Assembly (NCBI GenBank): GCA_947365805.1
Contig: CANAZY010000004.1
Location: 1 to 64,000 of the forward strand
Direction of reading: 5' to 3'
Origin: an uncultured Clostridium sp.
Lineage (GTDB): Bacteria; Bacillota; Clostridia; TANB77; CAG-508
DNA length: 64,000 nucleotides
Of the stretch, positions 17,206 through 26,015 are shown piece by piece (position 1 is the first letter of the stretch; every line of letters starts with the position of its first letter). The notes under the pieces were generated by a model that was not told the origin of the DNA, made no database searches, and saw only the letters and a list, made by a program, of their open reading frames with translations. A program made the position numbers and the translations under genes.

Positions 17206-18291
17206 TTGTTTATTCGTTCTGTTAAAATTAATAAATCGTATTTACTATTTGTAAGTATTGTAATTTCTATTTTGCTTATTTTTATTGTGGTATCTGCTTT
17301 ATATCCTATTTCCCTTCCTGTCAATTCTTCTGGATTAATTTGGGGAAATGCGATAGAGGAAACTACTACAAAAAAGAATTATATTAAGTGGGTCGATTTT
17401 AATGCTACCTATGATGTTTTAGATAAGACTTCAAAGTTTGATATTAATTCTCATAATAATGGTGAGCCTGTACAGTTTAATTGGATTGAGCTTCTTTCTT
17501 ATCTTGCTTGTAAATATGGTGGAAATTTTAAAAAATTTCAGCAAAATGATTTAATTTCTTTGACAGATAAGTTAAAAGATGGCACTACGATGGAAGAATT
17601 AACCAAGAATATGAAAAATTATGCTTATTACTATCAAGCCTTTGATGCTATTCTACATGAGTTTATTGGAGAATATGAAGTAGAAGTTCCTAATGCTGGA
17701 ACAGAAGAAAAAACTTATATCAAAAAATATGGTGTAAAAGCCTTCCTTCCGATTGCTAAAAATTACAGTTTTAGTCATTACGATGATTTTGGAAATGCTA
17801 GGTCCTATGGGTTTAAACGTGTTCATTTAGGAAATGATTTAATGGGTGCTATTGGTACTCCTATTATTGCAGTCGAATCTGGAACTGTAGAAGCACTTGG
17901 CTGGAACCAATATGGTGGATGGCGAATTGGAATTCGTAGTTTCGATAAAAAACGTTATTACTATTATGCTCATCTTCGTAAAGACCACCCTTATGTTAAA
18001 GATTTACAAGAAGGTCAGATTATAAAAGCAGGTGATGTAATTGGTTATCTTGGTATGACTGGATATAGTACAAAAGAAAATGTAAATAATATTAATGTTC
18101 CTCATCTCCATTTTGGAATGCAACTTATTTTTGATGAATGTCAAAAAGATGGAGTAAATCAAATTTGGATTGATGTTTACCAAATTATTGAATTCTTAAG
18201 AAAAAACAAATCTGAAGTTGTAAGAGAAAATAGTGATACAAAAGATTTTGTAAGAAAATATGATTTGCAAGACCCTAATATTCCAGAATAA
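17206..18291 (+). CDS. M23-family zinc peptidase, membrane-anchored
   Basis: Cell-wall hydrolase of 361 residues. A TTG start follows ACGAGGTG. Residues about 10-33 form a membrane anchor, so the rest is outside the cell. The peptidase M23 domain (about 200-320) carries the first zinc ligands in RVHLGNDLMG (HxxxD) and the later HLHF in NVPHLHFGMQ. It resembles SpoIIQ- or LytM-like endopeptidases that cut peptide cross-links. The preceding region (about 40-190) has no family I recognise. It forms an operon with the polysaccharide deacetylase gene that follows 11 bases later. A role in envelope remodelling or sporulation is possible. Confidence 0.88.
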   Translation: MFIRSVKINKSYLLFVSIVISILLIFIVVSALYPISLPVNSSGLIWGNAIEETTTKKNYIKWVDFNATYDVLDKTSKFDINSHNNGEPVQFNWIELLSYLACKYGGNFKKFQQNDLISLTDKLKDGTTMEELTKNMKNYAYYYQAFDAILHEFIGEYEVEVPNAGTEEKTYIKKYGVKAFLPIAKNYSFSHYDDFGNARSYGFKRVHLGNDLMGAIGTPIIAVESGTVEALGWNQYGGWRIGIRSFDKKRYYYYAHLRKDHPYVKDLQEGQIIKAGDVIGYLGMTGYSTKENVNNINVPHLHFGMQLIFDECQKDGVNQIWIDVYQIIEFLRKNKSEVVRENSDTKDFVRKYDLQDPNIPE

Positions 18292-18302
18292 GGAGGAAAA
18301 TT

Positions 18303-19172
18303 TTGAAAATTCATTTTCACATTATAAAATTAAATTATAAATTAATGATTAGTTTTCTTATACTTTTTCTTATCTCTTCTTGTGTTTTTGCCTATTCTTT
18401 TACAAAAGCATCTTCTGATGAAGAGGGTATTAAAGTTCCTATCATTATGTATCATAGTATTTTAAAAGATACAAAAAGAAGTGGAAAATATATCATTACT
18501 CCTAATGTTTTAGAAGAAGATTTACAATATATCTCTAGCAATGGCTATACCACAATTACGATGTCAGATTTAATTAACTATGTGTACAATAGTACTCCTC
18601 TACCACAAAAACCAATTATCATTACGTTTGATGACGGGCATTATAATAACCTTGGCTATGCAGTACCCTTACTTAAAAAATATAACATGAAAGCAGTTAT
18701 TTCAGTAGTAGGCTCTTATACCGATACATTTTCAAAAACCGATGAAGCAAATCTAAATTATAGTTATTTGCGTTGGAAAGATATCAAAGAATTAATGGAT
18801 TCTGGAACAATTGAATTTCAAAATCACACAGATAATTTACATTCTTCTACAAATGGTAGAATGGGATGCTCTAAAAAATCCTATGAATCTAATGAAAGCT
18901 ATACAAAACTCTTATCAAAAGATCTTATGAGCTTACAAGAAAAGTTTCAAGAAAATACTGGATATACCCCAAATACGTTTACCTATCCTTTTGGTTCCAT
19001 TAGCAAAGCCTCTTTACCTGTTATCAAAAATTTAGGTTTTAAAGCTAGTCTTTCTTGTGCAAGTGGCGTAAACAACATCACAAAAGACCCCAATTGCCTA
19101 TATTGCTTAAAGCGTAATAACCGTGCTTCTGGTATTTCTAGTAATGATTTCTTTAAAAAAATACTAAAGTAG
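18303..19172 (+). CDS. Polysaccharide deacetylase (NodB domain)
   Basis: Secreted or membrane-tethered deacetylase of 289 residues. It starts with TTG behind AGGAGG and has an N-terminal hydrophobic segment (about 14-33). The NodB domain shows motif 1 in IITFDDGHYNN (catalytic aspartate and metal aspartate) and motif 2 in FQNHTDNLHS (metal histidines HxxxxH). TYPFGS is motif 3. Later conserved parts are shorter than usual, and the protein ends soon after SCASGVNN, but no frame break is visible. The likely substrate is peptidoglycan or another N-acetylated glycan. It follows the M23 peptidase in one operon and converges on the YtvI-like gene with a gap of 2 bases. Confidence 0.88.
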   Translation: MKIHFHIIKLNYKLMISFLILFLISSCVFAYSFTKASSDEEGIKVPIIMYHSILKDTKRSGKYIITPNVLEEDLQYISSNGYTTITMSDLINYVYNSTPLPQKPIIITFDDGHYNNLGYAVPLLKKYNMKAVISVVGSYTDTFSKTDEANLNYSYLRWKDIKELMDSGTIEFQNHTDNLHSSTNGRMGCSKKSYESNESYTKLLSKDLMSLQEKFQENTGYTPNTFTYPFGSISKASLPVIKNLGFKASLSCASGVNNITKDPNCLYCLKRNNRASGISSNDFFKKILK

Positions 19173-19174
19173 GC

Positions 19175-20269
19175 TTATCTGTCAAAAATAGCTTTTCCCA
19201 CTCCCTTATCTATCATAGTAGAAAAGATATTTTTTAATATAATTAAGACAATTGGTCCAATAAACATTCCAAGTACTCCTATTGCTTTAAATCCTGTATA
19301 CATAGCAATTAAGGTAAAAATTGGATGAATTCCTATATGATGGCTTACCACTCTTGGTTCTGCAAATTGCCTTACAACAGACATAATAATCCACAGCACT
19401 AAAATAGCAATAGCAAGCGAAATATCTCCACTAGCAGCGGAAATGACTGCCCATGGAATCATGGCAGTTCCAGAACCAAGGATTGGAAGAGCATCTACAA
19501 AGCCAATGCCTAATGCAGCAAGAAGTGGATAGCTAATATGAAATCCTGAAAATTTTAAAATATATAACCCAATTAGAGATACAATAAACGAAATTAATAC
19601 TAAAGTCATCTCAGCTTTTAAATAAGCACCTAAGCTTGCAATTAATTCTCGTATATGTTTTCCAATGCGTTTTACCCATTCCCTTGGTAAATGATGTTCT
19701 AGCTGGTCAATCATATATAATTTATCGGTACATATAAAATAAATGGCAACAAAGCAAATTCCTACATAAATCGCAATTGTCGGAATCTCTGTTAAAAAAT
19801 TCATCATAGAGGTTAAAAAATTCTTTACCCAAGCTGAAACCGTTCCAATAAAATCCCATAACGAATTTTGTATAATACCAGTTACTTCAACAGGTATTTT
19901 TAATTTTTCAAAATTAATGTTTTGAATCACATTTTGAATTTGATTGTAGGCCATCTCGATATATTGATTTAGACTTTGTAACAAATTTGTTGTTTCTTGA
20001 ATTAATACCGTTATTCCCCAAACAATAAGACCAATTAATAAAACCGATACGATAACCAATACTACTATGGCACTTGTTTTCCTTGTTAAACTTGTCCTTT
20101 TATTTACAAATTTAATCAATGGTTCAATTAATAACGAAATAATAAAAGCAATTAAAAATGGCATGTAAAATACAGCTAATTTAAATGCTAGGTATATGCC
20201 GATAATACTAATGATAAGTACAATAATTCTTTTTGCTACTTTTGTCCAATATCCCATATCAATAACCAT
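19175..20269 (-). CDS. AI-2E/YtvI-family membrane protein
   Basis: Polytopic membrane protein of 364 residues, belonging to the AI-2E transporter superfamily (formerly UPF0118). It has hydrophobic segments near 10-48, 62-88, 150-185, 215-245, 250-290 and 305-350, and an amphipathic middle domain (about 90-150). The late blocks LGIGFVDALPILGSGTAMIP and GIHPIFTLIAMYTGFKAIGV are characteristic. It most resembles YtvI, a sporulation membrane protein of Bacillus and Clostridium, though transporters of the same fold exist. GAGGAAAAAG precedes the chosen ATG. A second Met lies four codons on. Intact. Confidence 0.85.
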   Translation of the reverse strand: MVIDMGYWTKVAKRIIVLIISIIGIYLAFKLAVFYMPFLIAFIISLLIEPLIKFVNKRTSLTRKTSAIVVLVIVSVLLIGLIVWGITVLIQETTNLLQSLNQYIEMAYNQIQNVIQNINFEKLKIPVEVTGIIQNSLWDFIGTVSAWVKNFLTSMMNFLTEIPTIAIYVGICFVAIYFICTDKLYMIDQLEHHLPREWVKRIGKHIRELIASLGAYLKAEMTLVLISFIVSLIGLYILKFSGFHISYPLLAALGIGFVDALPILGSGTAMIPWAVISAASGDISLAIAILVLWIIMSVVRQFAEPRVVSHHIGIHPIFTLIAMYTGFKAIGVLGMFIGPIVLIILKNIFSTMIDKGVGKAIFDR

Positions 20270-20307
20270 CTTTTTCCTCTTTTCCTATGTATGATATTTT
20301 TAAAATA

Positions 20308-20342
20308 ATAAATAATAGAAGTAGGTAATCCTACTTCTATTA
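20308..20342 (-). terminator. Terminator after the CBS gene
   Basis: Stem AATAATAGAAGTAGG / CCTACTTCTATTATT with a short loop, downstream of the CBS stop codon on the minus strand. Confidence 0.7.
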
Positions 20343-20363
20343 TTATATGATTTATTCATTAAA

Positions 20364-20813
20364 TTATTCGGCGTTTTTGCTATTATTTCCACACTGACAT
20401 ATATTTTCTAACGTATTACACACCTCTTGTGTTCCCACTGTTTTATCGTTATGTGCCAAATCTCCTAATGATAAAATTCCGACAATTTTATTGTTTTGGT
20501 CACAAACGGGAATTCTACGAATTTGAAAATCTGACATTAATTTGGTTGCTTCCTCAATTGAGGTATCTGGTTTACAACAGCAAACTCCACAAGTCATCAC
20601 TTCAGAAACTGGTGTTGTTTTTGCATCTTTATCACATGAAATCGTTCTTAAAATAACATCACGGTCTGTTAATACTCCAACAACACAATTTTTATCATCA
20701 CAAACAGGAATACATCCTACGTGATTATCACACATTAGCTTTGCAGCTTCTGCTACATTTACTTCTGGTGTACAATAACATACATTTTTCGTCATACAAT
20801 CTTTAACATCCAT
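20364..20813 (-). CDS. Two-CBS-domain protein
   Basis: Small cytosolic protein of 149 residues made almost only of two CBS domains (about 4-60 and 68-125). Repeated signatures are CIPVCDDKNCVVGVLTDRDV and RIPVCDQNNKIVGILSLGDL. Such stand-alone pairs bind adenine nucleotides or related ligands and act as sensors. It is unusually cysteine-rich, with CYCTPEVN, GVCCCKPD and a C-terminal CQCG, so redox or metal sensing is possible. A terminator follows. No link to the neighbours is evident. The gene is intact. Confidence 0.88.
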   Translation of the reverse strand: MDVKDCMTKNVCYCTPEVNVAEAAKLMCDNHVGCIPVCDDKNCVVGVLTDRDVILRTISCDKDAKTTPVSEVMTCGVCCCKPDTSIEEATKLMSDFQIRRIPVCDQNNKIVGILSLGDLAHNDKTVGTQEVCNTLENICQCGNNSKNAE

Positions 20814-20890
20814 ATTTACATACTTCCTTTCAAAATTTTATACAAATTTAGTTTGTGCATTTTAGAAAAAAGTATGTGAGTTTAATTTTT

Positions 20891-21601
20891 CTAAATTTCA
20901 AAATAATATCCATCTTCAGGAACAATTAAATTGGTAATTTTTTCATTTTTTAATGCTTCTCTAGTAGTATCTCTTAAATGTGTTGCAATAATTTTTTTGT
21001 TACTGTTGCTAAGTAAGTCTTTTATATCATCAATTCCCATATGCATCTCTTCGCCTTGTCTAAATGAAGTATCTGCAATCATAATTTTGCTATTATCTCT
21101 AATTTCTCTTATTGCATCACAAATGCCACTATCCCCTGTAAGGCCTAGCGTATTGTTAATAATATATCCGTACGCTGGCTTTAAGTCACCATGTGCAACC
21201 TCTATTGGCTTTATATGATATTTATCTAATATCTCTATTTCCTCACCTGAATTTTCTATTTCAATAATATTTATGGTTGGCTTCCAATCAAAATCATTTG
21301 AATTATATACATCAAATAATCCTTTAATTTGCTCTTTTGCGCCCTTTGGTGCTATGATGATTAATGGTTCCAAAAGTTTTAATGCGAATCGATGCCTTAC
21401 TAAAAATGGAAGGTCTGCAAAATGGTCTCCATGAAAATGTGTAATCGCAACTGCTTTTATTTTTTCTATTTCATATCCCATCTTTAAAAGTTGTTTATGA
21501 CATCCATTTGGAATATCAATTAGTAATTCTTCGTTGACTAATGTACTTGCACTATTATATTTGGTATATATTGACCCTGTTCCAATTAAATCTACTCTCA
21601 T
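20891..21601 (-). CDS. Metallo-beta-lactamase-fold hydrolase (RNase Z-like)
   Basis: Cytosolic metallo-hydrolase of 236 residues. The first metal motif ITHFHGDHFADLP (HxHxDH) lies near residue 55. A further aspartate is in GLTGDSGICD and a histidine in the late KKIIATHLRD block. The opening MRVDLIGTGSIYTKYNSAST resembles RNase Z and phosphodiesterase-like members. No long exosite arm is seen, so tRNA processing is not assured. It is transcribed as a single gene. Intact, no CGG. The exact substrate is not known. Confidence 0.8.
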   Translation of the reverse strand: MRVDLIGTGSIYTKYNSASTLVNEELLIDIPNGCHKQLLKMGYEIEKIKAVAITHFHGDHFADLPFLVRHRFALKLLEPLIIIAPKGAKEQIKGLFDVYNSNDFDWKPTINIIEIENSGEEIEILDKYHIKPIEVAHGDLKPAYGYIINNTLGLTGDSGICDAIREIRDNSKIMIADTSFRQGEEMHMGIDDIKDLLSNSNKKIIATHLRDTTREALKNEKITNLIVPEDGYYFEI

Positions 21602-21683
21602 TTTCTACTACTCTCCTAATTATTTTTTTATACTATATCACATTATTTATCAAACTGCAACATAATATGGTACCTATAAATAG

Positions 21684-21712
21684 CAAAAAAAGCATCTTAT
21701 TGATGCTTTTTT
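21684..21712. terminator. Bidirectional terminator
   Basis: AAAAAAAGCATC, loop TTATT, GATGCTTTTTT, just after the rebuilt stop codon of the Gly/Pro-rich gene. Confidence 0.8.
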
Positions 21713-21718
21713 ACTGTT

Positions 21719-22247
21719 TTAAAAATCTCGTGGTCTTATTGGTCCACCTGGAAACGGTGGTCTTGGCCCTCCTCCTGGTCCTCCTGGAAATGGTGGACGT
21801 GGTCCTGGTCCTGGCATTGGTGGCCTTGGCGGATGTGGTGGTCTTGGTCTTGAGCCTCCTCCCAATAACTCTTTTAAAATTAAAATTCGAATTAAATCAC
21901 GTAAAAAGTTGTTTCTTCCGCCGAACCAGTCTATCTTCTTGTCTTACATTTTTTGTTTCAATTTTCAAATCAATTTCAATTGCTTGGTAAACATTGTCTG
22001 TCATTTTCTCTAATAGCTCATTTGTTAACTGTGTATTTATACCTCTACATTCTTTACAAATTAAAGGATATATTTTGTGGTAAATTTCTGGATACATTTC
22101 ATTACATTGCTCTTCTTGCATTATCGGACTTGTCGTTGTTTGTATTATGTAATAATCATCTGGTGCATATAGATTCTCACTTCCATATGTTGGTCGATAT
22201 CCTAACACACTTCTCATATATTCTTCATACGAAGTTTCATCATACAT
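21719..22247 (-). CDS. Gly/Pro-rich C-tail protein, probably spore- or surface-associated, with a +1 shift
   Basis: The zero frame ends at 21897 after RLVRRKKQLFT. At GTT-CGG-CGG, skipping the C opens GGRNNFLRDLIRILILKELL followed by a low-complexity tail of Gly, Pro and Arg (blocks such as PGPGPRPPFPGGPGGG) up to a TAA at 21721-21719. The terminator starts right after this new stop, which supports the longer reading. The protein is 175 residues from the ATG at 22247, chosen because AGGAGGG precedes it. The N-terminal part is acidic and tyrosine-rich (MYDETSYEEYMRSVLGYRP). I recall similar FLRDLIRIL tails with Pro/Gly repeats in clostridial small spore or coat proteins, but function is not established. 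Confidence 0.8.
21920..21923 (-). other. +1 recoding site, GTT CGG CGG
   Basis: CGG at codon 109 of the Gly/Pro-rich protein gene. Skipping the C (complement of base 21923) reads GGC GGA AGA AAC and opens a 66-codon tail. Confidence 0.8.
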
Positions 22248-22308
22248 ATAATCCCTCCTATTATCTTGATATATTACAATATGAAACATACGTAAAAAGA
22301 GTGACAAA

Positions 22309-22331
22309 AAGAAGCAATTTCTTGCTTCTTT
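22309..22331 (-). terminator. Terminator after murD
   Basis: AAGAAGCAA, loop, TTGCTTCTT followed by Ts on the minus strand, directly behind the murD stop. Confidence 0.75.
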
Positions 22332-23725
22332 TAGGTTAAATCATTTACTAATTTTTTAAATGTGTTTCCTCTTTCTTCAAAGTTTTTGAACAAATCAAAA
22401 CTTGCACTAGCTGGTGAAAATAATACTACTTGACCTGATTTTGCAACTTTTCTTGCTACTTCTACAATTTCAGAAAATTCATTACATTGATAAATATCCA
22501 ATTGTTTTCCTTGGATTTGTAATTCTTTTTCTACCGCTTCACGGATTTTTACAGATGTTTGACCAATTAAAATAAGTGCTTTTACTTTATCGACAATTGG
22601 TTTTGCAAGCGGTTCGTATTCTAAATGTTTATCATATCCTCCTGCTATTAATACAATTTCTTCTTCAAATGATTTTAGTCCTGCCATCGTTCTTGTTGGA
22701 CTTGTTCCAATAGAATCATTATACCACTTTACACCATCTAGCTCTCTTATTAATTCTATACGATGAGAAACTCCCTTAAAATTCTTAACAGCTTCTACAA
22801 TCGTATCCATATCAACAAATGACTTTGTTGCAGCAATTGCTGCAGATACATTTTCGTAATTATGCATTCCTCTTAAATGAATTTCTTTGGTATTAATAAT
22901 GTGCTTTCTCAAACGGTCTTCACATTCTTTAATCACTTCATTATCCACAATAATTCCATTATCTAGTTTTTCTTTACTACTAAAATAAATAACTTTTCCA
23001 TTTGCCTCTTTTTTACATTCTTTTGTAATTTCATTATCGTAGTTTAATACTAAAATACCATCTTCTTTTTGGTTTTTAAAGATATTCTTTTTTGCTTCTA
23101 TATATTCTTCATAGTCTTTATGAATATTTAGATGGTTTGGTGATACATTTGTAATAACGGATATATCTGGGCTTACTGTCATATTCATTAATTGAAAACT
23201 ACTTAATTCTAATACAATTATATCATCCTCTTGCATTTGTTCCAGTTTTGTAAATAATGGATATCCAATGTTTCCTCCAAGATAAGCATTGTACCCTGCT
23301 TTTTTTGCAATTTCATAAATTAAACTCGTTGTTGTTGTTTTTCCATCACTTCCTGTAACACCAATTATCTTGCATGGTGCCATTTCCATTAACATTTCAA
23401 TTTCAGAAGTAACAATGGCACCTCTTTTGGCTTCTTCTACCAATTCTTTCTTCGTTGGCATGCAACTTGGTGAACGGAAAATCAAATCAAATCCTACTAA
23501 CTTTGACAAGTTGTTTTCTCCAAATGAAAATTCAAAGCCATATGTTGTAATCTTATTCATTACTTCTTTTGGTATTTGTTCCATTGTTCTATCATCAAAT
23601 ACTGTTACTTTAGATGATAAATTATATAAGTATTCTAATAGTGGTAAATTACTAACGCCAAGTCCTATTACAGCTACTCTTCTGTTTTTTAAATATGTAT
23701 TAAATTCCTTTAGCTTTTCGTTCAA
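22331..23725 (-). CDS. murD: UDP-N-acetylmuramoyl-L-alanine--D-glutamate ligase
   Basis: Cytosolic peptidoglycan precursor ligase of 464 residues that adds D-glutamate to UDP-MurNAc-L-Ala using ATP. The N-terminal Rossmann-like domain starts VAVIGLGVSNLPLLEYL. The ATP loop is GVTGSDGKTTTTSL (about 118-131). The central domain has NVSPNHLNIHKDYEEY, followed by VKGVSHRIELI-like residues (FKGVSHRIELIRELDGVKWY) and NDSIGTSPTRTM. The late block VLFSPASASFDLFKNFEERG is typical of MurD. It starts 15 bases after the kinase gene, so the two are cotranscribed. Intact with no CGG sense codons. Confidence 0.95.
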   Translation of the reverse strand: MNEKLKEFNTYLKNRRVAVIGLGVSNLPLLEYLYNLSSKVTVFDDRTMEQIPKEVMNKITTYGFEFSFGENNLSKLVGFDLIFRSPSCMPTKKELVEEAKRGAIVTSEIEMLMEMAPCKIIGVTGSDGKTTTTSLIYEIAKKAGYNAYLGGNIGYPLFTKLEQMQEDDIIVLELSSFQLMNMTVSPDISVITNVSPNHLNIHKDYEEYIEAKKNIFKNQKEDGILVLNYDNEITKECKKEANGKVIYFSSKEKLDNGIIVDNEVIKECEDRLRKHIINTKEIHLRGMHNYENVSAAIAATKSFVDMDTIVEAVKNFKGVSHRIELIRELDGVKWYNDSIGTSPTRTMAGLKSFEEEIVLIAGGYDKHLEYEPLAKPIVDKVKALILIGQTSVKIREAVEKELQIQGKQLDIYQCNEFSEIVEVARKVAKSGQVVLFSPASASFDLFKNFEERGNTFKKLVNDLT

Positions 23726-23740
23726 GAAAATCCTCTCCTC

Positions 23741-24436
23741 TTATTTTAATTCTTGTGGTATTTTGATATAGTCTAATACTTTATTGGTTGATTCTTCTAC
23801 AGTTTTACAATCGGTTACATCAATTGTAATTGTTTTATCGCTTAACTCATAAAATCCGGCTTTTTTTTGTAATTCATCACGTTTCTTAATATGCTCGGTT
23901 AATTCTTCTACATCAACTTCACCTTTATATTGTATGCTTTTTCTTCTGGCACGTTCCTCTAAGCTTGCTGTTACAAAAAAGTGATAATCGGTTTTAGGAT
24001 AAATTTGCATAATGGCTCTACCTGAAACAATAATATTATGCTCTATTTTTAAAGTATCAATCAGATTTCTTGCAAAAACGAATAATGCTTCATTATTTGC
24101 TTTTCCACCAACTTCCGATACTGCAATGGAAGATTCTTTTGATTGTAACTCATCTTCTTCCATTAACTTACCATCCATATATATTTTTGTTTCATTATCT
24201 TCCACTTTTAATTCAATTTTAAATAAATCCATCATTGTTTTAATATCAATTTGATTTGCTTGTGATTTTAGCGTTTCTAAATTTGCTCCACTTTTCATCA
24301 TCACATAAACAATTGCTCTATATAAATTTCCGCCATTTAACAAAATTGTATCTGGTAAAATTTTTATTAATTCCCTACAAATAGAAGTTTTTCCAGCTCC
24401 TACTAATCCTTCAATTCCAATCACAATATGTTCCAT
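23741..24436 (-). CDS. Cytidylate kinase-like P-loop kinase
   Basis: Nucleotide kinase of 231 residues. The P-loop is GIEGLVGAGKTS near residue 8, and the rest has the layout of the cytidylate kinase-like family (NGGNLYRAIVYVMMKSG, VSEVGGKANNEALFVFARNL, IIVSGRAIMQIYPKTDYHFF, ASLEERARRK). It is similar to Cmk but diverged, with an inserted segment around 65-95, so the substrate may be another nucleoside monophosphate. It precedes murD in one operon. No membrane segment. Intact. Confidence 0.8.
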   Translation of the reverse strand: MEHIVIGIEGLVGAGKTSICRELIKILPDTILLNGGNLYRAIVYVMMKSGANLETLKSQANQIDIKTMMDLFKIELKVEDNETKIYMDGKLMEEDELQSKESSIAVSEVGGKANNEALFVFARNLIDTLKIEHNIIVSGRAIMQIYPKTDYHFFVTASLEERARRKSIQYKGEVDVEELTEHIKKRDELQKKAGFYELSDKTITIDVTDCKTVEESTNKVLDYIKIPQELK

Positions 24437-24634
24437 AATTTATTTCTCCTATGTTTTAAATTTATTCGCTACACATTATATCATAGATTTTAGTATATGT
24501 TAATTTTTTTCATTACAATTTACTTTCTTTTTGAATATTTTTTTCGTTTTTTGTAAAAACTATTCATAAGAAAATCGAAACATCTTATATGTTTAAGCTT
24601 TCTTAAAATACCTAAATAAATGGAGGTGCTTTTT

Positions 24635-24748
24635 ATGGCAAAGAATAACAAAAACAACCAAAACCAAAACAATAACAAAAACAATCAAAATAGAAATGAA
24701 AACCAAAACAAAAATAATCAAAACAACAACAACGAAAACTGTAGATAA
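24635..24748 (+). CDS. Asn/Gln/Lys-rich small protein, 37 aa
   Basis: A tiny gene behind TGGAGGTG with ATG at 24635 and TAA at 24746-24748. It encodes MAKNNKNNQNQNNNKNNQN-like low-complexity sequence rich in Asn, Gln and Lys, ending NENCR with one cysteine. A strong GC-rich hairpin follows 9 bases later, so it looks like a real, separately transcribed unit. Similar Asn-rich small proteins occur in spore-forming clostridia. I cannot assign a function. Confidence 0.7.
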   Translation: MAKNNKNNQNQNNNKNNQNRNENQNKNNQNNNNENCR

Positions 24749-24756
24749 GTATATGA

Positions 24757-24785
24757 GTAACCCCCGCACATCGTGCGGGGGTTAC
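24757..24785. terminator. GC-rich terminator
   Basis: GTAACCCCCGCAC, loop ATC, GTGCGGGGGTTAC, then CTTTT. Perfect 13-base stem; it serves the Asn-rich gene and may also serve the convergent gene at 24802. Confidence 0.85.
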
Positions 24786-24801
24786 CTTTTAGCAAAAACG
24801 C

Positions 24802-25206
24802 TTACTTGCCGAAAAAAATTTCTCCGAGCTGTTTCATAGGGCGCTCAAGTATAATGTCCGGTAACGTAGCTTCAACAGTAGTGTTGTCCTCCCAGAATGC
24901 TTCTCTGACGCCATTCCTATAGTCAGCCAATACAAATCCGAACTTAAAGTCAGATTCAATATCCATTCCGTCAATGCAGGCCGACCCCTCAAGAATTTCC
25001 AAACTGTCTATTTCAGCCAGCATTTTATTCATAGCAGTATACGACTTACAATTTTCGCACTTTTTTACACCAAGTTCTTGCCGTAAAACCGCTTTAACAA
25101 GAGAAATTCTCTCACGGTACCCCTTCTTCCAACTTGCAAACGCTTCAGCCTGTTCCTTTGTGATTGATAATCTTGTTTCTTTTCCTTCCATCATAACATC
25201 CTCCAT
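24802..25206 (-). CDS. Hypothetical protein, 134 aa, of foreign composition
   Basis: Unrecognised protein of 134 residues. Visible features are an N-terminal helical part (SITKEQAEAFASWKKGYRER), a CENC pair near residue 56 and an acidic C-terminal half. Its DNA is clearly richer in G and C than the neighbours. It contains an in-frame CGG (VLRQELG) where a +1 read would hit a stop within six codons, so here CGG must be read as Arg for a full product. This is one of the few sense CGGs in the window and points to recent transfer. ATG at 25206 or the Met four codons later both have possible ribosome sites. Confidence 0.65.
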   Translation of the reverse strand: MEDVMMEGKETRLSITKEQAEAFASWKKGYRERISLVKAVLRQELGVKKCENCKSYTAMNKMLAEIDSLEILEGSACIDGMDIESDFKFGFVLADYRNGVREAFWEDNTTVEATLPDIILERPMKQLGEIFFGK

Positions 25207-25342
25207 TCTTTGGTTGTTATTAACTATGTGTACTGTATTTGTTTTACCGTATTGGCAAATATTACTATTTTATTATAGTATAATTTATGTTGATTTGCAA
25301 GCAATATTAGGTTTTACCCAAACTTTTTTCTATTCAATTACT

Positions 25343-25942
25343 TCAATTTTCTTGTATTTCTCCATCAAATTTCAATTTCTCTATGTCAACATTTTTAGCA
25401 ATATATACTACTTTTTCATATTTTATATCTTTTATATTTTTTGATAACACACATAATATTCTATTTGGTTTTCCAATTGTTAATTTTCTTATATCTCCCA
25501 CTAAAAATGTTTTTGGATAATTATAATTATCATCATTATCAAAACCAATTGACAAATATTGTGTTCCAGCTACTTTATCTAATGTTAAATACTTTCTGTT
25601 ATTTTCAAAACTCCCAATCATTCTTGCATACTTATTTATTTCCATTCCTCGAATAATATTATCTAATTTAAGATTTGTATTATTATCTTTATAATCAAAA
25701 TCTTCTATTTTCAATGTATTTGTTAATGCTTTTTTATAAAACATTCTGTTGCTAATAGGTGTAGTTATTCCTGTTAGATGTTTAAAATATGTATCTTTAA
25801 ATGTAACTTCATAAGATTCAATTTTATTTGTTCTTCTGTTTAAATAAACAAACAGTAACATTTTATTATTCAAATTTTTCTCATATAAATTTGCTGCTTG
25901 TTTTATTATATTCAAATCATCTTTCTTGTTTTTTGATTTCAT
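25343..25942 (-). CDS. Probable toxin of a type III toxin-antitoxin locus (PBECR4/CptN-like)
   Basis: Basic protein of 199 residues with the segments MLLFVYLNRRTNKIESYEV and FKDTYFKHLTGITTPISNR, which recall small nuclease-like PBECR domains. No signal peptide or membrane helix. Upstream on the same strand lie a terminator hairpin, two 53-base tandem repeats and a strong promoter. Promoter, RNA repeats, terminator, nuclease is the known layout of type III toxin-antitoxin loci (ToxIN, CptIN, TenpIN), where the RNA repeats neutralise the toxin. AAAGGAAAG precedes the ATG. The domain name is from memory, so the locus call rests mainly on architecture. Confidence 0.65.
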   Translation of the reverse strand: MKSKNKKDDLNIIKQAANLYEKNLNNKMLLFVYLNRRTNKIESYEVTFKDTYFKHLTGITTPISNRMFYKKALTNTLKIEDFDYKDNNTNLKLDNIIRGMEINKYARMIGSFENNRKYLTLDKVAGTQYLSIGFDNDDNYNYPKTFLVGDIRKLTIGKPNRILCVLSKNIKDIKYEKVVYIAKNVDIEKLKFDGEIQEN

Positions 25943-25959
25943 GATAATCTTTCCTTTAC

Positions 25960-26011
25960 AAAAAAATTAAGAGGGAAACCAAATACCTTAGTATTTGTAT
26001 TTCCCCCTTAT
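25960..26011 (-). terminator. Terminator between the RNA repeats and the toxin gene
   Basis: Minus strand: AAGGGGGAAA...CAAATAC, loop TAAG, GTATTTG...TTTCCCTCTT, then seven Ts (25966-25960). Leaky termination here would set the RNA-to-toxin ratio. Confidence 0.8.
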
Positions 26012-26015
26012 TGCT

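Noticed and set aside
24802-25206. CGG of this gene as a further +1 site
   Set aside because: A +1 read meets a stop within six codons, whereas the zero frame gives a coherent protein.
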